Part shown: positions 38,092 through 49,981 of the stretch, piece by piece | How the letters are laid out: each line of letters starts with the position of its first letter | How positions within the stretch are numbered: position 1 is the first letter of the stretch | Source: Hyphomicrobiales bacterium | GTDB taxonomy: Bacteria > Pseudomonadota > Alphaproteobacteria > Rhizobiales > Rhizobiaceae | Assembly: GCA_900471485.1 (NCBI GenBank) | Contig: UCEU01000022.1 | Span: 1-64,000, forward strand | Length of the DNA stretch: 64,000 bases | Direction: 5' to 3' | Made by a program: the position numbers and the translations under genes | The notes under the pieces: model-generated | What the model was told of the DNA's origin: nothing | The model's input: only the letters and a program-made list of their open reading frames with translations | Database searches by the model: none

Positions 38092-39930
38092 TCACCGAAG
38101 AGCAATCTCAAGTGCGTCGAGGAAACGCTGCCCGTACCGCTCAAGCTTAGTTGGACCGACGCCCGACACATCGAGCATCTCGTCAAGCGTTGCGGGCCGC
38201 CGGGTCGCGAACGCCACGAGGGTGGTATCCGGGAAGACCACGTAAGGGGCGACGCCAATCTCTCTGGAGATGGCGAGGCGTTCTTGGCGGAGCGCCTCGA
38301 AAACCTCGCGGTCGTCCGCCGAGAGGCCTGAGCGGGACGTATAGCTTGAAGTGTCTGCCGCCCTTTTCGCACCCCGCGTGACAGCGCGGTCACGCCTAAG
38401 CGTCACGGATCTTTCCTTCTTGAAAACGGCGGCGGCCGCCTCCTGCAGCTTCATCGCGCCGTACTCGTCGTGCTCTACGCGAATGAGGTTCAGAGCAAGA
38501 AGCTGACGGTATATCGACTGCCAGCTTGCCGCGTTGAATTCCTTGCCCGCTCCGAAGACCGCGAGGTCGACGTGGCCGAACCTTTTCGTCTTGTCCGTCA
38601 CCTTCCCGATGAGGACGTCGATGACATGCCCTACGCCGAACCTTTCTCCGGTCCGGTAGATCGCCGCGAGCGCCTTGATAGCGGCGTCGCTGCCGTCCCA
38701 GGTCTCGATCGGCTTCGTGCACGTGTCGCAATTGCCGCAGTTGCCTGGGTGTCGCTCGCCGAAATGTCCGAGGATTGCCTGCCGGCGGCAGGCGGTCGTC
38801 TCGCAGATGCCGACCAGCGCGTTCAGCTTGGCCCTCTCGATCCTTTTCACTCGATCCGAGGCGTCGCCTTCGTCGATCATCCGCCCGCGTTGGACGATGT
38901 CCTGCATTCCGAAGACCATGAACGCTTCCGACGGAAGCCCGTCTCGACCGGCGCGCCCTGTTTCCTGGTAGTAGCCTTCGATGGACGACGGAAGATCGAG
39001 ATGGGCGACATAGCGGACGTTCGGTTTGTTGATCCCCATGCCGAACGCTACCGTGGCGACCAGACACAGTCCTTCTTCAAGACGGAAAGCGTCCTGGTTC
39101 GCCGCTTTAACCGCGGGGTCAAGCCTGGCATGGTAGTGCTTTGCTCGGACGCCGTTCTCATTCAACCACTCGACGGTCTCCTCGACCTTCTTGCGGGAGA
39201 GACAGTAGACGATGCCGCTTTCGCCTTCATGCCTCTTCAGGAAGTCCAGCAGTTGGGCCCGCGGATTGCTTCGGGGAAGTATTTCGTAGCTGATGTTCTT
39301 TCTGTCGAAGCTGTCGACGTAGACCTGCGCGTCGGCGATGTTCAGCAGCTTGACGATGTCCTTCTGCGTGTGCGGATCCGCCGTGGCGGTAAGCGCGACG
39401 ATCGGAATGCCGGGGTACATGTCCTTCAGGCGCCCAAGCGCAAGGTAGTCCTTCCGAAAATTATTTCCCCAAAAACTGATGCAGTGCGCCTCGTCTACGG
39501 CGATCAGTGAAATCCCGTCCGGCCCGAGCATGGACTGGAGTCCTCCGGCCGCGACACGTTCAGGCGTCACGTACAGCAGCTTCATCTCTCCTGCTCGCAG
39601 TCGACGTCTGACCTCCGCCGCCTCGTCCGAGGGCTGCTCCGACCACAATGCCCCCGCGGCGACGCCGAGTTCCTTGAGTTCCTCGACCTGATCTCGCATG
39701 AGCGCCACCAGTGGCGACACGACGACCGCCGTCCCGCGCATGCAAAGTGCGGGAAGCTGAAAGCAAAGAGATTTGCCTTTACCGGTAGGAAACAGGACAA
39801 GCGTATCGCGACCCGACAACACGTTGTCGACGACATCCCCCTGCATCCCTCGAAATTCGGGATATCCCCATACGCTGCGAAGAACGCTGAGGGGCTCGCC
39901 AACCGAATCCGCTTCGCGACCCCGTTTCAT
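38092..39930 (-). CDS. recQ: Element-borne complete RecQ helicase with altered aromatic-rich loop
   Basis: This is a 612-residue RecQ-family 3'-5' DNA helicase, complete from Walker A ([15 protein letters not shown]) through DEAH (VDEAHC), motif VI ([12 protein letters not shown]), the zinc cysteines, RQC and HRDC ([16 protein letters not shown]). It is closely similar to the truncated native copy over their shared length. The aromatic-rich loop, nearly invariant as [11 protein letters not shown] in RecQ proteins, reads [11 protein letters not shown] here (39445-39480). The key W, F and R are kept while Q, H, D, P and E are changed. Those codons are unusually AT-rich. The ATG at 39930 was chosen; a TTG 25 codons earlier is in frame. 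It likely replaces the function lost by insertion. Confidence 0.9.
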   Translation of the reverse strand: MKRGREADSVGEPLSVLRSVWGYPEFRGMQGDVVDNVLSGRDTLVLFPTGKGKSLCFQLPALCMRGTAVVVSPLVALMRDQVEELKELGVAAGALWSEQPSDEAAEVRRRLRAGEMKLLYVTPERVAAGGLQSMLGPDGISLIAVDEAHCISFWGNNFRKDYLALGRLKDMYPGIPIVALTATADPHTQKDIVKLLNIADAQVYVDSFDRKNISYEILPRSNPRAQLLDFLKRHEGESGIVYCLSRKKVEETVEWLNENGVRAKHYHARLDPAVKAANQDAFRLEEGLCLVATVAFGMGINKPNVRYVAHLDLPSSIEGYYQETGRAGRDGLPSEAFMVFGMQDIVQRGRMIDEGDASDRVKRIERAKLNALVGICETTACRRQAILGHFGERHPGNCGNCDTCTKPIETWDGSDAAIKALAAIYRTGERFGVGHVIDVLIGKVTDKTKRFGHVDLAVFGAGKEFNAASWQSIYRQLLALNLIRVEHDEYGAMKLQEAAAAVFKKERSVTLRRDRAVTRGAKRAADTSSYTSRSGLSADDREVFEALRQERLAISREIGVAPYVVFPDTTLVAFATRRPATLDEMLDVSGVGPTKLERYGQRFLDALEIALR

Positions 39931-40279
39931 TTCATATGCGCTGTTTGGCAATTCGCGTTTCCATTTCGCGGTACAAGACTGATTCGAGATCGCGGCTGTT
40001 CTCAAAGCCTATCACATCAAGCCGAAGGCAGGGCTCCAAGATCCGCCCAGCTCCCAATAACACATTTGCAGGGCGTTCATCTCCTGCAGGGATCAGTGTC
40101 GACTATCAAACAACGGTTCTGTTGCGGGCGTCCAGCCTCCCGTAGCATTATCATGCCGGCCACCGGAGACCAGGACTGAGTCACACCTGACCACGCGGGC
40201 CTCCTGCATGCGCCGGTCCGACGTGGTGGAACTGTGGTCTCTTGCCCGCGTTGTGCATGATCGTCGCAGGAAACATGAT
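39931..40279. other. Intergenic region upstream of element recQ
   Basis: About 350 bp with no supported gene or repeat. It should contain the recQ promoter on the minus strand. Confidence 0.45.
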
Positions 40280-40648
40280 ATGAAGACCGTTGTTCTTGCC
40301 GTAGCCCTAGCTCTTTCCGCCACACCTTCGTTCGCCATATCGCGGCTCAATCCGCTCGCGATGTCATGCGCGCAGGCACGGTCGGCCGTTCATCAACAGG
40401 GCGCGATCATCTTTCGCTCGACGTCGCCGCGCGGTCTTCCGCTGTACGATCGCTTTGTCCGCAACAGTCGCCTGTGTGACGCCAACGAGTATGCCGAATG
40501 GCGGAACATACCGACGCGTGACGACAAGACCTGCCCCGTACTCAACTGTAAAACATCGACAACCTCGATGGCACCTTCATCGTCCCTGACAACTATCTTT
40601 AGATCGAATACTATCGTCGTTCCGATCCAGCGGCCGGGCCGGACCTAA
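40280..40648 (+). CDS. Small secreted cysteine-containing protein, possibly frameshifted
   Basis: This 122-residue exported protein starts MKTVVLAVALALSATPSFA, a clear signal peptide. The mature part has cysteines in MSCAQARSAVHQQGAIIF, NSRLCDANEYAEW and CPVLNC, a layout I associate with small rhizobial periplasmic proteins. After CPVLNC the reading frame turns serine/threonine-rich. The +1 frame from 40552 instead gives IDNLDGTFIVPDNYL and a stop at 40602, which looks more protein-like. A one-base change near 40550 may have extended the original gene. Confidence 0.6.
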   Translation: MKTVVLAVALALSATPSFAISRLNPLAMSCAQARSAVHQQGAIIFRSTSPRGLPLYDRFVRNSRLCDANEYAEWRNIPTRDDKTCPVLNCKTSTTSMAPSSSLTTIFRSNTIVVPIQRPGRT

Positions 40649-40782
40649 GAAAGCTGGTGCCCCATCGTGGATACGCAGGGTCGGAGAGATCGCTAAGCAT
40701 ACCGCCATGGATGAACCGGATGGCGGGACTCGGCATTTATGAGGAGTATCTACGTCCTCATTTGCATCCCGTCGATGCAGCA

Positions 40783-43098
<2,316 letters not shown>

Positions 43099-43462
43099 TC
43101 AGCAGAAAGTGAGCGAACAGATCGCCGCACGCACTTCGCGTTCGGAAAACGGCTTGCCTATGAACCCCAATGGTTTCCACTGCAAAGCCCGCGGCCGGGT
43201 ACCTTCCTCGAGATTGCCGGACACGAAAAGCGACGGGATGTCCCAACGCTGCCGAAGCTCTCCCGTGTCAACGCCGTTGAATCCTCTGGCCAGTTTTCCG
43301 TCCATAATGGCGACGTCGACCGCGCCGCCGGCGGCATCCGCGAGCGAGACGGCCTCCGCCACGTCCGAGGTTTGACCTACGACGATGTAACCCGCCTCCA
43401 CCAGCATGTCCTCCATGTCCGGGGCGAGAAGCGTCCTCGATGATCATGATCCTGAGGGACAT
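43099..43462 (-). pseudogene. Frameshifted single-domain response regulator
   Basis: The first reading frame begins MSLRIMIIED, the start of a receiver domain with its acidic residues. The next frame continues LLAPDMEDMLVEAGYIVVGQTSDVAEAV, then DVAIMDGKLA with the phospho-acceptor Asp, PSLFVSGN and the lysine in FIGKPF. Joining the two needs loss of one base near 43440. The product would be about 120 residues with no output domain, as in CheY-like proteins. As written the gene is broken; a sequencing error is the alternative. Confidence 0.75.
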
Positions 43463-43844
43463 CAGCTTTCCCCGTCGCGAAAGGTCAAGTTCGCGCCGTA
43501 ACCGCTGCCCGTGCTCTCTCGGTCATTGAACTTTCCGTCAATTTAAGCGGCCATCGTCGTAACGATCTTGATTCCGAGTTCACCCGGCTTGGCGGCCCTG
43601 CCGGCAAAGTCGGCGTGGAGGTCCGGAAGGCCACCGTCACCTCGTTCGAGCGAAGATTTACCCCTCGAAAGGCTGGTCGCACCGAATTTCCTGACACGCG
43701 TGCAACCAGCGCTCTGGCGGGAAAGCTGGTGCTCTTCGGAGGTTTTTTACGGTCGAAGTTACCGTTACGTACTTCCATCGGCGCTCATAAACATGAAAGC
43801 TATCCGCCGACCCCAAAAGCCCGCGATTGCCTGATGGAGTTCGC
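43463..43844. other. Upstream region of the ackA-xfp operon
   Basis: About 380 bp containing the 17-bp repeat motif at 43759 and a GGAG ribosome site at 43836. Nothing else is recognised. Confidence 0.5.
43759..43775 (+). promoter_or_regulatory. 17-bp repeat motif, copy 1 (before ackA)
   Basis: TTACCGTTACGTACTTC, one base different from the consensus TTACCGTAACGTACTTC, 69 bp upstream of ackA and in its direction. Confidence 0.8.
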
Positions 43845-45029
43845 TTGAAAGACGATGTCCTTCTCACATTCAATTCCGGCTCATCGACGCTCAAGATTGG
43901 TGTGTTCGAGATTGTCGACCGCGAAGCCAAAAGCTCCGGTCGCGCCAAGATCGACTTCGATAACTTTCCCTTGGCACTGGTTGGAGAAATCGCAGGTGAA
44001 CGCGTCGCGACGCCCCTTGTATCGAGCGACGGACAGGACGTCGGGGAGGTCGTCAGGCAGGTGTTCGAATATGCAGCCGACTGCCTTGGTGGCAGCATAG
44101 TGGCGGCCGCTCATAGAATCGTCCATGGTGGACTGAGGTTCCAGGGTCCGGCGCTGCTTGACGACCGATGCATCGACGAAATCGAAGGCCTGGTTCCTCT
44201 CGCGCCGCTGCACCAGCCGGCCGCTCTCCGTTTCATCCGCGCCGTAAGAACGGTGGAACCCGCGCTCGTGCAGACGGCGTCGTTCGATACCGCATTTCAC
44301 TCCTCCCAGGAGGATGTCGTCCGAAGACTGGCGATCCCGAGGGCGCTGCATGACGATGGCATCCGGCGGTACGGCTTTCATGGCATCTCCTACGCGTATG
44401 TCGCCCGCAAACTTTCGGAGATAGATGAGGAGGCAGGTCGCGGTCGTACGGTCGTCGCCCATCTGGGCAGCGGTGCTAGCCTTTGTGGAATGATGGCCGG
44501 GGTCAGCAGGGACACCAGCATGGGTTTTTCGGCATTGGACGGAGTCCCCATGGCCACGAGACCGGGCTGGATAGATCCGGGCGTACTACTCTACCTGATG
44601 CGCAAAGGCATGCGTCAGCCAGAGCGGATCGAAGACTTCCTCTACCACGAATGCGGCCTTCTTGGTGTCTCGGGGATCAGCGGGGACACTCGGGTGCTTG
44701 TGGTCGATCAGAGAGTTGAAGCCCAACAGGCCATAGACCTCTTTTGTCTGCGGGTCGCCGGAGAGATAGCCAGACAGGCGGTGACGCTGGGCGGGCTCGA
44801 AGCAGTGGTCTTCACGGCGGGCGTCGGCGAGAACCAGCCTGAGATACGGGCGCGCGTCGCCAGCAGGCTGCAATGGCTTGGCGTCGAGCTGGACGCTTCG
44901 CGTAACGAGGCCCGTTCTCACGTCGTCAGCACGACATCAAGCCGCGTCAAAGTTTTCGTCATCCCAACGAACGAAGAGCAAGTGATCGCCGACGAGGCTT
45001 TGTCGGTACTGACCCGTCACAGATTATGA
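43845..45029 (+). CDS. ackA: Acetate kinase
   Basis: This 394-residue enzyme converts acetyl phosphate and ADP to acetate and ATP. Family motifs are [76 protein letters not shown] and [13 protein letters not shown], so the catalytic residues are in place. There is no ATG; TTG at 43845 with GGAG 6 bp upstream was chosen, and TTG 43827 is an alternative. It overlaps xfp, whose product makes acetyl phosphate, so the pair forms an ATP-yielding phosphoketolase branch. It is preceded by the 17-bp repeat motif. Confidence 0.93.
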   Translation: MKDDVLLTFNSGSSTLKIGVFEIVDREAKSSGRAKIDFDNFPLALVGEIAGERVATPLVSSDGQDVGEVVRQVFEYAADCLGGSIVAAAHRIVHGGLRFQGPALLDDRCIDEIEGLVPLAPLHQPAALRFIRAVRTVEPALVQTASFDTAFHSSQEDVVRRLAIPRALHDDGIRRYGFHGISYAYVARKLSEIDEEAGRGRTVVAHLGSGASLCGMMAGVSRDTSMGFSALDGVPMATRPGWIDPGVLLYLMRKGMRQPERIEDFLYHECGLLGVSGISGDTRVLVVDQRVEAQQAIDLFCLRVAGEIARQAVTLGGLEAVVFTAGVGENQPEIRARVASRLQWLGVELDASRNEARSHVVSTTSSRVKVFVIPTNEEQVIADEALSVLTRHRL

Positions 45030-45040
45030 AGGAGAACCTC

Positions 45041-47419
45041 GTGAACGCAGAAGCCGCGAAGACCATCGGCGACGCCGAACTCTCTCTGATCGACCGCTAC
45101 TGGCGAGCAGCCAACTATCTATCCATCGGGCAGATCTACCTCATGGACAATCCGCTGCTACGCGAGCCCCTGGATTCGGAGCATATCAAGCCACGCCTTC
45201 TCGGCCATTGGGGAACTACGCCGGGACTGAATTTCATCTACGCGCATCTCAACCGCATCATCAGGGCTCGCGACGTTGAGGTCCTGTATATCTGCGGTCC
45301 CGGCCATGGCGGGCCAGGCATGGTCGCCAACACCTATCTTGAGGGAACGTATAGCGAAATCTATCCAGAAATCGCCGAGAATGAGGATGGCTTGCGGAAG
45401 TTGTTCAAGCAGTTCTCGTTTCCAGGCGGGATACCAAGCCATGCGGCGCCGGAAACCCCCGGATCCATCCACGAGGGCGGAGAACTCGGCTACGCCCTGG
45501 TTCACGCCTTTGGGGCTGCATTCGACAACCCCGGCCTCATAGCGGCCTGTGTCGTCGGCGACGGCGAAGCTGAAACCGGGCCTTTGGCCGCGTCATGGCA
45601 TTCGACGAAGTTCCTCAATCCGTCCCGCGATGGCGCCGTGCTGCCGATATTGCACTTGAACGGCTATAAGATCGCGAATCCGACGATCCTCGGCCGCAGC
45701 AGCGACGAAGACTTGACCAGCCTCTTCCGCGGCTACGGGTACGAACCCGTCTTTGTGGAGGGCCACGAGCCGGATCGGATGCATCGCAAGATGGCTGAGA
45801 CCTTGGACTACGCGTTCGACAAGATTCGCGAACTCCAGGGGGAAGCCCGAAGTAATGCTGCGTCGCCAGGAGTGCCACGCTGGCCCATGGTGGTCCTTCG
45901 CAGTCCGAAAGGCTGGACCGGTCCGAAAGAAGTGGACGGCAAGAAGGTCGAGGGCTTCTGGCGGGCCCATCAGGTGCCGGTGGCGAACTGCCGGGGCGAT
46001 GACGGTCACCGGAAGATCCTCGATGACTGGTTGCGTAGCTACAAGCCAGACGACCTGTTCGACGGCAGCGGTCGGCTAAGGGAGGAACTGCGGGCGCTTG
46101 CTCCGAAGGGTGGTAGACGAATGGGTGCGACGCCCTTCGCCAATGGAGGGCTCCTTCGCAGGGAACTGGCGACGAAACCAATCCGTGACTTCGCGGTCGA
46201 CGTCGGAGAGCGAGGCTCGCAGCAGGTGCAGTCCACGGAAATCTTCGGCCACTACCTCAGAGAAGTCATCAAGCTGAACGCGGACACAAAAAACTTCCGG
46301 GTCTTCGGACCCGACGAGACAGAAAGCAACCGCCTCGGGAGCGTCTTCGATGAGACGCAGCGGGTCTGGATGCAGGCCATCGAGGAGTACGACGTTCATC
46401 TCGCCCGCGAGGGCCGGGTCATGGAAATTCTGTCTGAACACCTTTGCCAGGGATGGCTCGAAGGCTACCTGCTGACGGGGCGGCACGGGATTTTCTCGTG
46501 CTACGAAGCGTTCATCCACATCATCGATTCAATGCTCAACCAGCATGCTAAATGGCTTAAGGTCACGCGCGAACTCGAATGGAGGAAGCCGATTTCGTCG
46601 CTCAACTACCTCCTGACCTCTCATGTTTGGCGTCAGGATCACAACGGCTTCTCCCATCAGGATCCTGGTTTCGTCGACCTTGTTGCGAACAAGAAGGCCG
46701 ACGTCGTGCGCATTTATCTTCCACCCGACGCGAACACGCTGCTCTGGGTGGGCGATCACTGCCTCAAGACCTACGACCGCATCAATGTCATCGTGGCGGG
46801 CAAGCAACCGGAGCCGCAGTGGCTATCCATAGACGAGGCTGAGAAACACTGCAGGGCCGGAGCAGGCGTCTGGGACTGGGCGAGCTACGAAGACAACACG
46901 ATCTCCCCGGACGTGGTGATGGCGTGTGCGGGGGATGTCCCGACTATAGAGACGCTGGCCGCGGTGATGCTGCTTCGCGATGCCATTCCGGACCTGAAAA
47001 TCAGAACGGTGAACGTCGTCGACCTCCTGGCCCTACAGGATCCGGAGCAGCATCCGCACGGGATCGCGCATGCTGAGTTCGACCGCATCTTCAGCAGGGA
47101 CAAGCCGGTGGTCTTCGCATACCACGGCTACCCCTATCTCATCCACCGGCTGACCTATCGTCGGACCAACCACGGCAACTTCCACGTCCGTGGCTTCATC
47201 GAGGAGGGTACGACGACGACGCCCTTTGACATGACGGTGCTGAACGAACTTGACAGGTTCCATCTGGCACTCGAGGCGATAGCGCGCGTGCCGGGTTTGG
47301 CGGAAAGGGTCCCGGAGGTCATCCACAGGTTCCGTGCCAGGCTTGTGGAACATCGGGCGTACGTGCAGGATCACGGCGAAGATCTCCCCGAGATAAGGGA
47401 TTGGCGGTGGCGACGGTGA
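45041..47419 (+). CDS. xfp: Xylulose-5-phosphate/fructose-6-phosphate phosphoketolase
   Basis: This thiamine-diphosphate enzyme of about 792 residues splits xylulose 5-phosphate (and probably fructose 6-phosphate) with phosphate to acetyl phosphate plus glyceraldehyde 3-phosphate or erythrose 4-phosphate. It shows [64 protein letters not shown] (TPP site), [10 protein letters not shown], and [17 protein letters not shown] at 45041 has AAGGAG 6 bp upstream; an ATG at 45026 overlapping the ackA stop is the alternative. With AckA it gives ATP and acetate, a bypass of glycolysis. Confidence 0.94.
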   Translation: MNAEAAKTIGDAELSLIDRYWRAANYLSIGQIYLMDNPLLREPLDSEHIKPRLLGHWGTTPGLNFIYAHLNRIIRARDVEVLYICGPGHGGPGMVANTYLEGTYSEIYPEIAENEDGLRKLFKQFSFPGGIPSHAAPETPGSIHEGGELGYALVHAFGAAFDNPGLIAACVVGDGEAETGPLAASWHSTKFLNPSRDGAVLPILHLNGYKIANPTILGRSSDEDLTSLFRGYGYEPVFVEGHEPDRMHRKMAETLDYAFDKIRELQGEARSNAASPGVPRWPMVVLRSPKGWTGPKEVDGKKVEGFWRAHQVPVANCRGDDGHRKILDDWLRSYKPDDLFDGSGRLREELRALAPKGGRRMGATPFANGGLLRRELATKPIRDFAVDVGERGSQQVQSTEIFGHYLREVIKLNADTKNFRVFGPDETESNRLGSVFDETQRVWMQAIEEYDVHLAREGRVMEILSEHLCQGWLEGYLLTGRHGIFSCYEAFIHIIDSMLNQHAKWLKVTRELEWRKPISSLNYLLTSHVWRQDHNGFSHQDPGFVDLVANKKADVVRIYLPPDANTLLWVGDHCLKTYDRINVIVAGKQPEPQWLSIDEAEKHCRAGAGVWDWASYEDNTISPDVVMACAGDVPTIETLAAVMLLRDAIPDLKIRTVNVVDLLALQDPEQHPHGIAHAEFDRIFSRDKPVVFAYHGYPYLIHRLTYRRTNHGNFHVRGFIEEGTTTTPFDMTVLNELDRFHLALEAIARVPGLAERVPEVIHRFRARLVEHRAYVQDHGEDLPEIRDWRWRR

Positions 47420-47862
47420 AAAGGAGCCCGCCTACTTGGGCGTGGGGAGTACAGCATCGGCGTCTGTGAAATGAGCGCCGCAGGACAATTGCATCTCGGA
47501 CTGTGGCTCGAGGCTATCGGCTCCAGGATCGATCAAACGTCTTCGGTCCGCGCACCTCTTGAATTTCATTTCGGTGAAACGATCTTATCGCAACTGGAAA
47601 TCTTGGATCCTTGTTGGGGTTTGTAGAAGGCGCCAAACCAGAAAGCCCAACCAACGACACGAAACAAGCAGTTCTTCATCATGAACCTTCCTGCGGGCCG
47701 CCGAATCCTTGCTGGAACCCGCGCAGCGTCGTGCCGCCGGAATTCGGCTCGCCACCTGAACTCGTGCCATCGCTCCAGCGTCTCAAGGAAAGGTGGCTCG
47801 TCGTGACAGCAATGCGGCTTTGGCGACAGCGCCGACCCTTTATGCCAAACCGGAGGTTAGGC
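47420..47862. other. Intergenic region after xfp
   Basis: About 440 bp without a gene I can support. A ribosome site CGGAGG lies just before 47863. Confidence 0.45.
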
Positions 47863-48162
47863 ATGAAACGTACCAGGCACATTCCTACGGGCGCGATTTC
47901 CGAAGAGGATCCCGTCACCCGCCGCCTTGTGGTGATCTCTCGCTACGTCGAGAACATCCGACGCCTGTCGCGTTTTGCCGGACGTGTCGGCCATGCCGAA
48001 ATCGGAGTGGAATTGATGAAGATCGCCCGCGACATGGAGAGCATGTCCTACGACATCGCGGTGAGCACGACGGGGACGGTAATCCTGAGACGGGCGGCGA
48101 AGCTCATCGGCATGGTTGAAAATCTCGTGGAAAGACAAGCGAAGAGAGGCATCCTCCACTAG
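47863..48162 (+). CDS. Hypothetical helical protein, 99 residues
   Basis: This small basic protein starts MKRTRHIPTGAISEEDP and is helical throughout (RRLVVISRYVENIRRLSRFAGRVGHAEIGVELMKIARDMESMSYDIAV). I do not recognise it. No membrane helix or signal is visible. CGGAGG sits 6 bp upstream of the ATG. It follows the xfp gene but 440 bp away. Confidence 0.5.
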   Translation: MKRTRHIPTGAISEEDPVTRRLVVISRYVENIRRLSRFAGRVGHAEIGVELMKIARDMESMSYDIAVSTTGTVILRRAAKLIGMVENLVERQAKRGILH

Positions 48163-49104
48163 CACGAGGTTCCAACCCGCTGCTGTTGAACCACGGTCGC
48201 CAAACCGAGCCTTCTCTGATCGCCCGGTTCAATCAACGGCGCGCCGTTTGGTAGAGATACGGCTGTCGAAAAACGGCCCTCGTTTTGATGGCAGGAGCGA
48301 CCGAACACCTTTAGCTCGCGGGTCCCATCAAGCCCTGCGAGCGCCATGACAGAAGAGTACAATCCCTCCTCGAATACAAGCGCGTCGTGCGCGTCATCAA
48401 CCTTCAAAGCTTCGGCTTGCGTACGCGGCCGCTACCGACAATGACGAAGCAATTCATCCTCGCCGCGATCGCTCTCCTCGAGCAGCAGGGCGATGAGCAT
48501 CTGAGGGCGCTGCGCGATAGGCCGCGGCGCTAGGCGCTGCGATCTCAATCCTCAGCGAAGCCAGCGCCCTTTCCGCCGGTTCGAGCTCCCGTAGGACGAT
48601 GGTTTCGTGACGGCGATCAAGACCTCCGCCAGCCAGCGCGGCGTCCACGACCTTCAAGACGTCGGTCGCCTCGACGACGACCCTCGTCGTCCGCTGTCTG
48701 GACGACGGTTCCGCGCTGCGCTCCATGGTCGGGCGTCCGGCGGCGACGTAGCTGATCCCTTCGAGAAGATAGACGACGAGACTAGGATCCTCAATCGTGC
48801 GTATCTCGTCAGGAAAAGCACGTCCGATTGATGACCCTGAGGTGCGGTGTGGCGTAGGTCATCCCCACGGATTCCGCAGCCTGCGCCAGTCGCTGAGACT
48901 TCGGGCACACGCCTCACTCCCGGAGGAAATCGAGTCGGCCACGCCGGGAGCTCGGGAGCTGAAATTCTCTGGCTGACGAACTCTCGTGCAAACAGTTTTT
49001 TGGGCGATGTTACCGTAACGTACTTCTGTCAGCGGATCTTTTCCCTATCATCTTTCGAGCGCGAGGCCGAGTCGGCTTAGTTGTCATCGATCGAGGGGAC
49101 ATCC
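48163..49104. other. Long region with no confident gene
   Basis: About 940 bp. Both strands show scattered open frames without homology that I recognise; a 30-codon frame at 48441-48533 (MTKQFILAAIALLEQQGD) and a 90-codon minus-strand frame at 48454-48726 are the best but not convincing. The 17-bp motif lies at 49010. It may hold decayed genes. Confidence 0.4.
49010..49026 (+). promoter_or_regulatory. 17-bp repeat motif, copy 2 (before outer-membrane gene)
   Basis: TTACCGTAACGTACTTC, identical to the consensus, 79 bp upstream of the ATG at 49105. Confidence 0.85.
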
Positions 49105-49893
49105 ATGACGAGAAAGTTGATACTATTGCTGCTTACGATTGCGGGGTTGTGCGCCGTGTCGTCCGCATCCGCCGCAGACCTTCTGCCAGTAACGGCGCCC
49201 ACGCCTGGTGTCTCATCGCCGGAGCGGTGGAGCTTCTCCTTTTCTCCTTACTTCTGGATGGCTGGCCTCGACGGGGAAACTTCGACCTTGGGGCTTCCGA
49301 CCGTCGACGTCAGCCAGGACTTTGGCGACATTCTCAGCGGTCTGGATTTCGCATTCATGGGAGCGGGCGACGCCCGATACGATCGCTATAGCATCTTCAC
49401 GGACATGTCCTATGTCCGGGTCACCACCGACTCGGCCACGCCGCGAGGGATCCTCGCGGACGAGGTAGACCTGAAAACCGTGACGTTTACCGCGCTTCTC
49501 GGGGGTGCCTACACCGTCTACGAGGATGACAAGGCACGGCTCGACGTTCTTGCAGGCGCACGCTACTGGCACCTTGAAACCACCCTTTCGTTCGGCGGCG
49601 GCATCCTCGCAGGCGTGTCTCGAACAGACAAGCAGGACTGGGTCGACGCCATCGTCGGCGTGAAAGGCAGTTACGCCTTCACCGATCATATCTACATGAC
49701 GGGGTGGGGTATGATTGGCGCGGGCGGCGCGGACCTCGACTGGGACGTTCTAGGCGCCCTCGGCTACAAGTTCAACGACACAGTGTCCGCCGTTCTCGGA
49801 TACCGGGCACAAGGCGTCGACTACAGCAACGACAGCTTCTCGTACGACATGATCCAGCATGGGCCGATCATCGGGATGACGATCAGGTTCTGA
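49105..49893 (+). CDS. Outer-membrane beta-barrel protein
   Basis: This 262-residue exported protein has a signal peptide (about 1-23, ending ASA) and a barrel of alternating hydrophobic strands (RWSFSFSPYFWMAGLDG, VDAIVGVKGSYAFTDHIYMTGWGM, VSAVLGYRAQGVDY) ending GPIIGMTIRF with a terminal phenylalanine. It resembles small eight-stranded outer-membrane proteins of rhizobia. A TTG 24 bp upstream is in frame but ATG 49105 is preferred for its signal peptide. It lies upstream of the lipoprotein hydrolase gene under the shared motif. Confidence 0.8.
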   Translation: MTRKLILLLLTIAGLCAVSSASAADLLPVTAPTPGVSSPERWSFSFSPYFWMAGLDGETSTLGLPTVDVSQDFGDILSGLDFAFMGAGDARYDRYSIFTDMSYVRVTTDSATPRGILADEVDLKTVTFTALLGGAYTVYEDDKARLDVLAGARYWHLETTLSFGGGILAGVSRTDKQDWVDAIVGVKGSYAFTDHIYMTGWGMIGAGGADLDWDVLGALGYKFNDTVSAVLGYRAQGVDYSNDSFSYDMIQHGPIIGMTIRF

Positions 49894-49981
49894 ACGGGGT
49901 CTCCAAGTCCTGGGCGGACGCCGCGACGCTTGCGCCTGTTTGGCGTGGCTGAAAGTGGAATAGAGACGCAAGGAAGCATTG

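Larger units (their letters stand above)
28444..39930. mobile_element. Genomic element inserted in recQ (left end; right limit unknown)
   Basis: The left boundary is the abrupt loss of recQ homology near 28443. Inside lie an operon of three large tyrosine-recombinase-like genes with accessory genes, two small plus-strand genes and a complete recQ. Composition is lower in GC than the backbone. The right limit given is only the last gene with an obvious link to the insertion; accessory DNA continues to the window end, and the 5' half of the native recQ is not seen, so the true right end is probably outside. The layout (recombinase genes in overlapping series) recalls recombinase-trio elements. 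Confidence 0.75.

Noticed and set aside
48441..48726. Short open frames in the 48 kb gap
   Set aside because: No homology or neighbour support; overlapping frames on both strands are typical of GC-rich non-coding DNA.
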